Assembly (NCBI GenBank): GCA_963707575.1
Contig: OY970171.1
Span: 2,542,001 to 2,606,000 of the forward strand
Source of the DNA: Gaiellasilicea sp963707575
GTDB taxonomy: Bacteria > Actinomycetota > Thermoleophilia > Gaiellales > Gaiellaceae
Reading direction: 5' to 3'
Length of the DNA: 64,000 bases
Shown here piece after piece: positions 15,096-23,217 of the stretch (positions are counted from its first letter, which is position 1; each line of letters opens with the position of its first letter). The notes under the pieces were generated by a model that searched no databases, was not told where the DNA came from, and was given only the letters and a program-made list of their open reading frames with translations. A program made the translations under genes and the position numbers.

Positions 15096-16738
15096 TGGCT
15101 CATGTGCTGCCAGAGGTTCTCGAGCAGCTTGCGGATCGGAGGGCAGAACCAGACGGAGCCGCCGAAGTCGAGCGCGCCGGCGTTGAACACGCGCGCGCCA
15201 GTCGGGCTCTCGTAGTAGGTCATCTGTGCGGTCACACCGACGCCGAACAGGTCGGGGATCATGGCGAGCACGTGCGTCGCTGGCGGCGACTCGAGCGTCG
15301 TGGCGTCGATCTCGATCCCGTAACCGCCGATCTCGTCGCCGATCGTGGAGCCGTTGGCGAGGCCGGTCCCGCTGAAGAACCACGGCGCCACCTCGGCGCC
15401 GGTGACGACGAACAGGCCCTGACGCTTGCCGTCGTCGTTCGCGCGGTACTGCGAGCCGAGCACGCGCACCTCGGGCCGGCCGAGGTTGCGCCACAACGCC
15501 ACGCGCCGGATCTGGTTGCCGCGCCGCGAGACCTTCCAGAAGAAGTTGTTCGCCGAGAGGAAGATCAGGTTCCCACCGAGGTCGCGGAACTTCTCGATGA
15601 TCGTGTAGGCGTGGTCGGTGACGTACTCCGTGTGCCCCGGGAAGATGACCAGGTCGTAGATGCGCCGCAGCGCCTCGCTGTCGAAGCGGCCGAGATCCTC
15701 CTCGCTCAGGAAGTCCGGCGACTTCCCCGTGGCATGGAGCCAGCGCAGGAAGCCGAGGTCGTAGCGGCGGAAGAACGGGGGCACGCCGCGGTTCAGGAAG
15801 GGCCGGTCGAGCTCGACGGGCGGGTTGCCGCCCGCGTACCACGTGTCTCCCCAGCCGTCCCCGTCGGTGTCGCGGAAGTTGTAGGCCTGCCAGGTGTTCG
15901 TCGGGAGCACGACCGCAACCCTGCTCGTGGCGCCGAATGTGGCGGGCCGGATGATGAAGGGGGCGAAGCCCCGCCGGCCGTCCGAGGTGATCAGCCGTGC
16001 GAAGTAGAGGCCGCTCGGCCAGTCTCCGAGGCGGACGGTGATCGTGCCGGTGCGGTTGCGGAGCTTGTCCCACTTGATCCGCCGGGGCGGCGCCATCGCG
16101 ACGCCCTTCATCTCGTCCGGCCGGTTCGTGTTTCCCTCCTCGGGCCCCGACCGGAAGATCTGGAGGGCGAGCACGTGGGCGTCGGCGGAGACGCGGAGCC
16201 GCGCCAGCTGCCCGGGGGCGTAGCTGCGCGCGCGGAACGCGGCCTCGACGCCGAGGACGCGGACGACGGGTGCGCGCGCGAAGTCGACCGCGGCCGGACG
16301 GCGCCCGCCGTAGACCTTGCGCCGGCCCGACCCTTCGACCGTGACCCGCATCAGATAGGTGCCCGGTGCGGTGCGGGGGTGAGGCTCCCAGGTGAACCGG
16401 TGCGGGCCGCGCGGCAGGCGCGCACTCGCGCTCCAGACCGGGGGGTGCTTCGGCTGGCGCGTGCGCACTGCCTCGACCTGGACGAGTGCCGGGCGGTCGA
16501 GTGTGAAGTGGATCTCGGCGCGCTTGCGCCCCTTCGAGCCGGGGCACACGGTCGCGAGCAACCGGCGATCGCCCTTGAACGGCCGTCTCGTCCGGACGGA
16601 CAGCCCCCGCAGGCCGACCGTCCGGCGCTTCGCGGCCAATGCGAACTCGGGCACGAGCCCGCTCGCCAGCACGCCGAGCGCGGTGAGACGGAGCACTGCC
16701 CGGCGGGTCAGTGACTCGGGCAGGCGCGAGTCGTCCAT
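15089..16738 (-). CDS. Exported DMFase beta-subunit-like protein
   Basis: This 549-residue protein has a twin-arginine-type signal: LTRRAVLRLTALGVLASGLV at residues 10-29, with an Ala-Leu-Ala-Ala cleavage region near residue 35. The C-terminal half matches the N,N-dimethylformamidase beta-subunit-like family: PTNTWQAYNFRDTDGDGWGD, then YDLVIFPGHTEYVTDHAY, then RDLGGNLIFLSANNFFWKV. These form the class-I amidotransferase-like fold of that family. Residues 40-250 look like Ig or beta-sandwich modules. DMFase activity itself is not implied, since most homologues are uncharacterised. TACAGT lies eight bases before the ATG, which suggests a leaderless mRNA. The DUF1360 gene is upstream on the same strand. 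Confidence 0.75.
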   Translation of the reverse strand: MDDSRLPESLTRRAVLRLTALGVLASGLVPEFALAAKRRTVGLRGLSVRTRRPFKGDRRLLATVCPGSKGRKRAEIHFTLDRPALVQVEAVRTRQPKHPPVWSASARLPRGPHRFTWEPHPRTAPGTYLMRVTVEGSGRRKVYGGRRPAAVDFARAPVVRVLGVEAAFRARSYAPGQLARLRVSADAHVLALQIFRSGPEEGNTNRPDEMKGVAMAPPRRIKWDKLRNRTGTITVRLGDWPSGLYFARLITSDGRRGFAPFIIRPATFGATSRVAVVLPTNTWQAYNFRDTDGDGWGDTWYAGGNPPVELDRPFLNRGVPPFFRRYDLGFLRWLHATGKSPDFLSEEDLGRFDSEALRRIYDLVIFPGHTEYVTDHAYTIIEKFRDLGGNLIFLSANNFFWKVSRRGNQIRRVALWRNLGRPEVRVLGSQYRANDDGKRQGLFVVTGAEVAPWFFSGTGLANGSTIGDEIGGYGIEIDATTLESPPATHVLAMIPDLFGVGVTAQMTYYESPTGARVFNAGALDFGGSVWFCPPIRKLLENLWQHMSQG

Positions 16739-16817
16739 CCGCCGGAACTGTAGTGGGGGATTGTTTGTGCTGCGTTAGGAATCGCGAGGAGTACTTCGCG
16801 AAACCGTGGCGCGATCC

Positions 16818-17303
16818 CTACCTGTCGCCGGTGCGCTGCTCGAGCTCGTTCGACTTCGCCGTCAAGGCGGCGAAGCCGGCCTGGAGGAAGTCGTTCGCAG
16901 CCGACGCGGCAAGCGACCAGGTGAGCAGCCGCGCCGTGCGCGGGGCGAGGGTCTGGGCGGACACCAGCCCCGCGGCCGTCCACGCCCCGACGCAGCGCGA
17001 GCAGGTCAGGAGCTCGCCGAGTGCCTGACGCGGGCCGCCGTCCTCGACGGGCTCTTCCTCGCCCTCGTGCGCCTCACCCTTGACGAAGGGCTCTCGGACG
17101 AAGCTCATCACCTCGTCGCTCGTGATCGTGCGGGAAGCCTTGAACGTGGCGGCGCAGAGGACGACCAGATCGAGCGGCCCGAGGCGCTCGGGGCGGCGGC
17201 CGAGCAGGGTCGTCAGGCCCGCGACGCCGGTCAGCCCGGCGCCGAAGACGCCGACGAGCGTGGCGTAGGTGGCGTAGGGCGGGTGCGAGGTCTGGGCGGG
17301 CAC
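16818..17303 (-). CDS. DUF1360 membrane protein
   Basis: This 161-residue protein is of the DUF1360 family, whose function is unknown. It has hydrophobic segments at about 12-35 and 40-58, then the family pattern KASRTITSDEVMSFVREPFV, an acidic insert, and the cysteine pair in ELLTCSRCVGAWTAAGL. The Cys-x-x-Cys just before the last helix is the family's hallmark and may bind a metal. The GTG start faces uvrB across only 20 bases. It may be co-transcribed with the exported protein gene 79 bases downstream, although that gene has its own -10. Confidence 0.75.
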   Translation of the reverse strand: MPAQTSHPPYATYATLVGVFGAGLTGVAGLTTLLGRRPERLGPLDLVVLCAATFKASRTITSDEVMSFVREPFVKGEAHEGEEEPVEDGGPRQALGELLTCSRCVGAWTAAGLVSAQTLAPRTARLLTWSLAASAANDFLQAGFAALTAKSNELEQRTGDR

Positions 17304-17306
17304 GAG

Positions 17307-17321
17307 GGGTACCCTGTACCC
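17307..17321. promoter_or_regulatory. uvrB promoter with inverted repeat
   Basis: GGGTAC-CCT-GTACCC is a perfect six-base inverted repeat covering the uvrB -10 TACCCT (17310-17315). The -10 lies eight bases before the uvrB ATG, so the mRNA is probably leaderless. The same 20 bases must serve the divergent DUF1360 gene. No SOS box is visible here. Confidence 0.5.
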
Positions 17322-17323
17322 GC

Positions 17324-19348
17324 ATGCCCGAACTCAAGACATCCGCTGCCTACGAGCCCACGGGCGACCAGCCGACGGCGATCTCGGACCTCACGCGCTC
17401 GCTGCAGGACGGGTCGCGCTACCAGACATTGCTCGGCGCGACCGGGACCGGCAAGACGGCGACGATGGCGTGGATCATCGAGCAGACCCAGCGTCCTGCG
17501 CTCGTGATCGCGCACAACAAGACGCTCGCAGCGCAGCTCTGCAACGAGTTCCGCGAGTTCTTCCCGGCGAACGCCGTCGAGTACTTCGTCTCCTACTACG
17601 ACTACTACCAGCCCGAGGCGTACGTCCCGCAGGCCGACCTCTACATCGAGAAGGACAGCTCGCGGAACGACGACATCGACCGCCTGCGCCACGCGGCCAC
17701 CTCGAACCTGCTCACGCGCCGCGACACCGTGATCGTCGCCTCCGTCTCGTGCATCTACGGGCTCGGCTCGCCGGAGGAGTACGAGAAGCGCGTCGTCTTC
17801 CTCACCGTCGGCGAGGAGACCGACCGCGACGTGATGCTGCGCAAGCTGATCGACATCCAGTACGTGCGCAACGACACGCTGCTCGGGCGCGGTCGCTTCC
17901 GCGTCAAGGGCGACGTGATCGAGATCCAGCCCGCCTACTCCGAGACGGCCTACCGCATCTCCATGTTCGGCGACGAGGTGGAGCAGATCACGCACTTCGA
18001 CCCGCTCACGGGCGAGGTCTACGCGAAGCTCGACACGATCACCGTCTTCCCGGCCACGCAGTACGTGACGTCGAAGCCGACGATCGAGCGCGCGTACGAC
18101 GAGATCAAGCACGAGCTCGAGCAGCAGGTGGGGCTCTTCGAGAGCCAGGGCCGGATGCTCGAGGCGCACCGGATCCGCCAGCGCACCGAGTACGACCTGG
18201 AGATGATGCGCGAGCTCGGCTTCTGCAACGGGATCGAGAACTACTCGCGCATCCTCGACGGACGGCCAGCAGGCTCTGCGCCGCACACGCTGCTCGACTA
18301 CTTCCCCTCCGACTACGTCGTCTTCGTGGACGAGTCGCACCAGACGATCCCCCAGATCGGGGGCATGTACGAGGGCGACCGCTCGCGCAAGCAGACGCTC
18401 GTCGACCACGGCTTCCGGCTCCCGTCGGCGCTCGACAACCGCCCGCTCCGCTTCGACGAGTTCCTGGCCAAGGTGCCGCAGCTCGTGTTCGTATCGGCGA
18501 CACCGGGACCGTACGAGCTGCGCAACTCGGGCGTCGTCGCCGAGCAGCTGATCCGGCCGACCGGGATCGTCGACCCCGAGGTTGAGCTGCGCGCGACCAA
18601 GAACCAGATCGACGACCTGCTGAACGAGATCCGCAAGCGCGCCGACGTGGGCGAGCGCGTGCTCGTGACGACGCTGACGAAGAAGATGTCGGAGGACCTG
18701 ACCGACTACCTGCTCGAGGCCGGGGTCAAGACGCGCTACCTGCACTCGGAGGTGGACACGCTCGAGCGGATTCAGATCATTCGCGAGCTGCGGCTCGGCG
18801 ACTACGACGTGCTGGTCGGCGTCAACCTCCTGCGCGAGGGTCTCGACCTGCCCGAGGTCTCCCTCGTGGCGGTGCTCGACGCCGACAAGGAGGGCTTCCT
18901 GCGCGGCAAGACCGCGTTGATCCAGACGATCGGGCGCGCGGCGCGCAACGTGAACGGCCGTGTCCTCCTCTACGCCGACAAGATGACCGAGGCGATCAAG
19001 GGCGCGCTCGACGAGACCGACCGCCGGCGGACGAAGCAGCTCGCGTACAACGAAGAGCACGGGATCACGCCGGAGAACATCATCAAGGGCGTCTCCGACA
19101 TCGCCGAGTTCCTCTCGCTCGAGAGCCCCACTGTCCCCGGCAGGCGCCGGCGCGGCGGCGGCCCGGAGGTCGAGGGCATGTCGCGGGAGGAGCTGGACAA
19201 GCTCGTGATCACGCTCGAGGAGGAGATGTTCGCCGCGGCCGAGGAGCTGCGGTTCGAGTACGCGGCGAAGCTGCGCGACGAGATCAAGAACCTGCGGCGC
19301 GAGCTGATGGCGCTCGCGAGCACGAGCGCCACCACCAGCGCCGCGTAG
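17324..19348 (+). CDS. uvrB: Excinuclease ABC subunit B
   Basis: This is the damage-verifying helicase of nucleotide excision repair. It has 674 residues and is of normal length. Features in order are Walker A GATGTGKT (38-45), the beta-hairpin region YYDYYQPEAYVP that clamps damaged DNA, the DESHQTIPQIGGMYEGD helicase motif, motif VI QTIGRAARN, and a C-terminal UVR coiled coil (about 625-665) that binds UvrC. It is transcribed alone from a short divergent promoter. The partner uvrA is at 29.7 kb; uvrC is not in the window. Confidence 0.97.
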   Translation: MPELKTSAAYEPTGDQPTAISDLTRSLQDGSRYQTLLGATGTGKTATMAWIIEQTQRPALVIAHNKTLAAQLCNEFREFFPANAVEYFVSYYDYYQPEAYVPQADLYIEKDSSRNDDIDRLRHAATSNLLTRRDTVIVASVSCIYGLGSPEEYEKRVVFLTVGEETDRDVMLRKLIDIQYVRNDTLLGRGRFRVKGDVIEIQPAYSETAYRISMFGDEVEQITHFDPLTGEVYAKLDTITVFPATQYVTSKPTIERAYDEIKHELEQQVGLFESQGRMLEAHRIRQRTEYDLEMMRELGFCNGIENYSRILDGRPAGSAPHTLLDYFPSDYVVFVDESHQTIPQIGGMYEGDRSRKQTLVDHGFRLPSALDNRPLRFDEFLAKVPQLVFVSATPGPYELRNSGVVAEQLIRPTGIVDPEVELRATKNQIDDLLNEIRKRADVGERVLVTTLTKKMSEDLTDYLLEAGVKTRYLHSEVDTLERIQIIRELRLGDYDVLVGVNLLREGLDLPEVSLVAVLDADKEGFLRGKTALIQTIGRAARNVNGRVLLYADKMTEAIKGALDETDRRRTKQLAYNEEHGITPENIIKGVSDIAEFLSLESPTVPGRRRRGGGPEVEGMSREELDKLVITLEEEMFAAAEELRFEYAAKLRDEIKNLRRELMALASTSATTSAA

Positions 19349-19398
19349 GGCAGCGAACGTGCCGCGCTCGGCCCAAGACGTCGGGCCAGCCCTGCCGC

Positions 19399-21930
19399 CT
19401 ACGGCGAGACGAGGGCTCCCTCGAAGCGCTCGCGCAGCTGGTAGACGGGGTTGACGAAGTCGGGAGCGACGTAGGTGAGCACGAACATTCTGATCACGAG
19501 TCTCCCGTTCTCGATTTCCCCCTCGATCCGGGCCGCTGTCTGATCGGCTCGAAGCGGGCCGAAGAAACAATGGGTGATCCGTCCGGTGAACGCCCCTCCT
19601 GCGCGGGTGCCATCGGTTTCGACCACGCAGGCCTCCGCCAGACCGGGGAATCCGAGGGGCTCGCCCGACCTGCGAAACCACGACCAGCCGCACACCGCGC
19701 CTGCTCCGACGAAGCTCGCGATGTTGCAGCGGTATTCGACCCGGACGGCCTGATCGTGATTGCAGAACTCAGTCCCGGCCCCAGTGACCAGGCACATCTC
19801 GCCGACGTACGTTCCCGTCACGTCATCACCGACGACCTGGATGGAGGCGTGCCCGGTGGCCGACAGGTCGGCGAAGCTCGTTGCGGCGATGTCGTAGACG
19901 CCCGCGTTCGGGCCGGCCGTGAAGCGCCCACTGGCGTCGATGGAGCCGCCGCCGCTCGCGTTCCAGGTCACGCGCTGGTCGGTCGTACCGGACACCGTCG
20001 CGGTGAACTGGATCGTCTCTCCCGGCCCGACGAACCCGAACGAGGGCGTGATGGTGACGACGACTGCGGGCCTGGTCGTGAGCACGATCGCGTCGCCGAC
20101 CGTGATCCCGCTGTCGGTGATCGTGGCGGTGACGAGCTCGCTGCCGTCGGCCGCCGGCGCGGTGTAGGTGACGGTCGCCGTGCCGTTCGCGTCCGTCGTC
20201 GTCGAGGGCGGCAGGAGTCCGCTTCCGTCGTGCGTGAGCGCGACCGGGATCGAGCCGACGTCGTCGCCGGCGAGGCGGATGCGCAAGAGCACCTCGCTGC
20301 CGGGCCCGACGGCGGGGACGGTGTCGGTGAAGACGGAATTGCCCGGGCGCCGGCCCTGGAGCTCGACCCGATCGCGCACCGGCACCGTCGAGTCCACCTG
20401 GTCGAAGAACGTGCGCAGGACGGTGTCGTCGCCGAGGTCGACGGTCAGCTCGAGCGTCCGCACGCCGTGCGCCCCGGGGCGGACGGTCGTCGAGAACGTG
20501 CCGCTCGTCGTGGTCCCGCTCGCTACCGGCGCCGGGGCATTCGTGACGTCGGCGAGCCGGTAGCGCAGCGGGATCGATGTGCTCGGGGAACCGCTCCAGA
20601 AGACGAGGTGCGCGCGCGCGGTGAAGCGGTTGTCGCGGTTCCGGGCCATCGTGGCGGCGTGCTCCACGCCCAGCACGACGACGTCGAGGCAGGCGGTCGG
20701 AAGGTTGCGGCCCGTCGGGAGCGGCTTGGTCGAGCCGGGGGCTTCGGCCGTCTCGATCGGCAGGTCGGCGAGGTTCACGGCCGACGCTACGCGCAGCACG
20801 TCGCGGAGGGCGGCACGCGGGAGGCCGGGGCCGAGGCAGCGGTCGAGTTGGCGCCGGGCGACGGCCGCCGCCGACACGGTGGCGGTGTTGCGATCGAGCG
20901 CCGTCGCGGTGTCGAAGAAGCTCGCGTCGGCCGCTGCGATCGTGCTCCGGTACTCCTGCAGGTAGGCGAGCCAGGCGAGCCATTCGCCGAAGGCGAGCTC
21001 GAAGAAGTCGAGCCGGGTCGTGCTGCCGGCGATCTGGAGCCCCTGGCTGACCGAGCTCGAGCGCCAGCTCCTGAGCGCGACGGAGATCGCGGGGCCTGGA
21101 TCGGAGCCGTTGACCTGCTGGTCGACGAGCGCGGCAGCGATCCGCTGCTCGGCGAGCTCGTGCGCGGGCGCCGGCTCGTAGCTGAGTGCCGCCTGCAGCT
21201 CGTCCAGCCGCGCCGTCAGCACCCCTGCGCCACTGAAGTGCCAGACCGTCAGCTGCACCGTGTCGCCGACCGGGCGGTGGGGCACCAGCCGCAAGCCTTC
21301 GCCGTCCCCGTTGAAGCCGAAGCCGACGAGGGCGCCCGTTCCGGTCGGACGGGGCAGGGTCAGCGTTGCCGGCTGCAGGAGGACGAGCCCGGACGGCTCG
21401 AGCTTCAATCCGACCGGCGCCGACGCGAACGGCGAGCCCTCGAGCGAGCGCAACGGCGTCGCCGTGATGGTCGTCCCCTCCGGCACGGCGCCGGCCGGGA
21501 TCGCGAGCTGCATTCCCTCGACCGAGATCGTGCCGCCGCCGTCGCCGACCGGCGCACTGACTGCAGCGGCCGCGTCGGCGACCGGGACCGTGTTCCCGTC
21601 GAAGCGGACGGTCAGCCCGATCCGGCCGACGTGCCCGCCCGGGTTCGTGGCGAGGACCTCGACGTCTCCGACCGGTGCGAGCGGCGGGACGCGGAAGCTC
21701 GCCTTGCTCCCGCTCGCCGAGACGAGCGCGGCCGGCTCACCGCCGACCGTGATCCTGACGTTCGGGCCGCCGAAGCCGTTGCCGGTGATCGAGACCGTGC
21801 CGCCCCGGTCGGCGACGGTCGGGCTGATGGAGGCGATTCGCCCCGCCGCCGCAGCGGAGTCCGCCAGAGCCGCCGCGCCCAGCAGCGCGACGAGCATTCC
21901 GAGCACACGAGTTCGAGCAGACCCCGGCAT
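19399..21930 (-). CDS. Large exported Ig-like/IPT-domain protein
   Basis: This 843-residue secreted protein has a signal peptide at residues 1-28 (LGMLVALLGAAALADSAAAA). Domains in order are: an IPT/TIG fold at about 30-110 (ISPTVADRGGTVSITGNGFG); a ZU5-like segment at about 130-200 (LAIPAGAVPEGTTITATPL); a helical middle region at about 240-400; and Ig-like (Big1/Big2-type) repeats at about 450-700 (DANGTATVTYTAPAADGSEL; VTWNASGGGSIDASGRFTAG). A Cys-containing C-terminal part ends in LVSP. No catalytic motif is visible. It is probably a surface or adhesive protein. A DUF1059 gene precedes it by four bases and should be co-transcribed. Confidence 0.75.
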   Translation of the reverse strand: MPGSARTRVLGMLVALLGAAALADSAAAAGRIASISPTVADRGGTVSITGNGFGGPNVRITVGGEPAALVSASGSKASFRVPPLAPVGDVEVLATNPGGHVGRIGLTVRFDGNTVPVADAAAAVSAPVGDGGGTISVEGMQLAIPAGAVPEGTTITATPLRSLEGSPFASAPVGLKLEPSGLVLLQPATLTLPRPTGTGALVGFGFNGDGEGLRLVPHRPVGDTVQLTVWHFSGAGVLTARLDELQAALSYEPAPAHELAEQRIAAALVDQQVNGSDPGPAISVALRSWRSSSVSQGLQIAGSTTRLDFFELAFGEWLAWLAYLQEYRSTIAAADASFFDTATALDRNTATVSAAAVARRQLDRCLGPGLPRAALRDVLRVASAVNLADLPIETAEAPGSTKPLPTGRNLPTACLDVVVLGVEHAATMARNRDNRFTARAHLVFWSGSPSTSIPLRYRLADVTNAPAPVASGTTTSGTFSTTVRPGAHGVRTLELTVDLGDDTVLRTFFDQVDSTVPVRDRVELQGRRPGNSVFTDTVPAVGPGSEVLLRIRLAGDDVGSIPVALTHDGSGLLPPSTTTDANGTATVTYTAPAADGSELVTATITDSGITVGDAIVLTTRPAVVVTITPSFGFVGPGETIQFTATVSGTTDQRVTWNASGGGSIDASGRFTAGPNAGVYDIAATSFADLSATGHASIQVVGDDVTGTYVGEMCLVTGAGTEFCNHDQAVRVEYRCNIASFVGAGAVCGWSWFRRSGEPLGFPGLAEACVVETDGTRAGGAFTGRITHCFFGPLRADQTAARIEGEIENGRLVIRMFVLTYVAPDFVNPVYQLRERFEGALVSP

Positions 21931-21934
21931 CGTC

Positions 21935-22093
21935 CTAGGCCTCTTCCGCCATCGCGAGGACGTCGTCGCGGCTCATCTTCCCGACGAGCTCCGGGTGCGA
22001 CTCGCCCACGTGCTGCACGACCTTCTGGACGAGCTCGTCGTCGCTCTCCGCGCGAACGACCTCGCCGCACTCACAGTTGATGACCTTCCCCAT
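21935..22093 (-). CDS. DUF1059 small protein
   Basis: This 52-residue protein reads MGKVINCECGEVVRAESDDE at its start, then VQKVVQHVGESHPEL and an acidic end. This is the DUF1059 pattern: a Cys-x-Cys near the N terminus and a His-x(4)-His pair that could bind a metal. The start is an ATG with a good GGAGGA site seven bases upstream. The stop is four bases from the exported Ig-like protein gene, so they form an operon. A BTAD regulator is divergent. The function is unknown; related proteins are common in archaea and actinobacteria. Confidence 0.8.
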   Translation of the reverse strand: MGKVINCECGEVVRAESDDELVQKVVQHVGESHPELVGKMSRDDVLAMAEEA

Positions 22094-22163
22094 GCTTCCT
22101 CCTCGTCGTGGTCTCGTGGGCAGGATTGTTTCCGCCCGGGCTTGCGGTTACCTTGGCGAAACC

Positions 22164-22886
22164 TTGGGGGAGACGCGGATCCAGCTCTGCGGCCGGCTCG
22201 TCGCGCGCCTCGATGGCCGGCGGATGGAGACAGAGCTGCCCGGGCGGCAGGGACGGCTCGCATTCGCGTTCCTCGCGGTCAACCGCCACCGGCCGGTGAC
22301 CAGGGACGAGCTGGGCGACGCGCTCTGGAGCGAAGCGTCCGATTCGGACCGGCTCAGCCCGCTGCTCTCGAAGCTGCGCGGCGTCGTGCCGCTCGAGGGG
22401 CGCGGGGACGTGCGCCTGGCGCTGGCCGACGATGCGTGGATCGACCTGGAAGCGGCGGCCGAGGGTCTGCACCGCGCTCAGAGCCTCGTCGCGCAGGGCG
22501 ACTTCGCGGGCGCCTGGAGCCCGGGTCGGGTCGCGCAGCACATCGCGAGCAGGGACTTCCTGCCGGGAGAGGACGCGCCCTGGATCGACAAGCAGCGACA
22601 GCGCCTCGACGAGATCCTCGTCCGCTCGCTCGAGCTCGTGGGCCGTGCCTGCGTTGAGATCGGCGGCGGCGAGCTCGAGACGGCCGAGCGCTCCGCCCGC
22701 AGCCTGATCGACCACGCGCCCTACCGGGAGAGCGGCCATCGGCTGCTGATGGAGACGCTCGTCGCCCGCGGCAACGCGGCGGAGGCGCTGCTCGTCTACG
22801 ACGCGCTCCGCCGCCGCCTCAGCGAGGACCTCGGCGTCGCGCCGAGCGCACCGACGCAGGAGCTGCATCGAAGGCTGCTGAGCTGA
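22164..22886 (+). CDS. BTAD/SARP-type transcriptional regulator
   Basis: This 240-residue regulator is of the AfsR/SARP type. The N-terminal winged-helix part (about 1-75) reads GRLVARLDGRR, then GRQGRLAFAFLAVNRHRPVT and RDELGDALW. The bacterial transcriptional activation domain (about 80-235) has FLPGEDAPWIDKQRQRLDEI and ends YDALRRRLSEDLGVAPSAPT, the typical BTAD close. There is no ATPase or sensor domain. I place the start at TTG 22164, nine bases after TACCTT (22149-22154) with TTGTTT 16 bases further up; a GTG at 22116 or ATG at 22077 is possible but would overlap the divergent gene's control region. It may control the DUF1059/Ig-like pair. Confidence 0.8.
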   Translation: MGETRIQLCGRLVARLDGRRMETELPGRQGRLAFAFLAVNRHRPVTRDELGDALWSEASDSDRLSPLLSKLRGVVPLEGRGDVRLALADDAWIDLEAAAEGLHRAQSLVAQGDFAGAWSPGRVAQHIASRDFLPGEDAPWIDKQRQRLDEILVRSLELVGRACVEIGGGELETAERSARSLIDHAPYRESGHRLLMETLVARGNAAEALLVYDALRRRLSEDLGVAPSAPTQELHRRLLS

Positions 22887-22935
22887 GGCCGCTGCCTTCC
22901 TCTAGGCTCGGAGCACACAGACGAGGAGGTCCGAA

Positions 22936-23211
22936 ATGTGTCGCAACATCCGCCAGCTCCACAACTTCGATCCGCCGGCGACCGAGGAGGAGATTCGCGC
23001 CTCCGCGCTGCAGTACGTGCGCAAGCTGAGCGGGACGAACACGCCCTCGCTCGCCAACCACGAGGCGTTCACGCGCGCCGTCGACGAGGTCGCCGCCGCC
23101 TCGGCGAAGCTGCTCGACTCGCTCGTGACGAAAGCGCCGCCGCGGAACCGCGAGGTCGAGGCCGAGCGCGCCCGCGAGCGGACGCGGAAGCGCTTCGGCA
23201 CCGCCGCCTAG
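22936..23211 (+). CDS. DUF2277 protein
   Basis: This 91-residue protein is of the DUF2277 family, whose function is unknown. The start MCRNIRQLHNFDPPATEEEI is nearly a family signature, followed by ALQYVRKLSG and a Lys/Arg-rich end. It is predicted soluble and helical. The ATG has a strong GAGGAGG site, and a TAGGCT hexamer lies about 30 bases upstream, so this gene has a leader, unlike many neighbours. Its stop is seven bases from the convergent M32 gene. Confidence 0.9.
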   Translation: MCRNIRQLHNFDPPATEEEIRASALQYVRKLSGTNTPSLANHEAFTRAVDEVAAASAKLLDSLVTKAPPRNREVEAERARERTRKRFGTAA

Positions 23212-23217
23212 GCGGCG

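Noticed and set aside
19349..19398. Terminator between uvrB and the Ig-like gene
   Set aside because: Only weak, long-looped pairings (GGCAG...CTGCC) are present, so I do not call a terminator.
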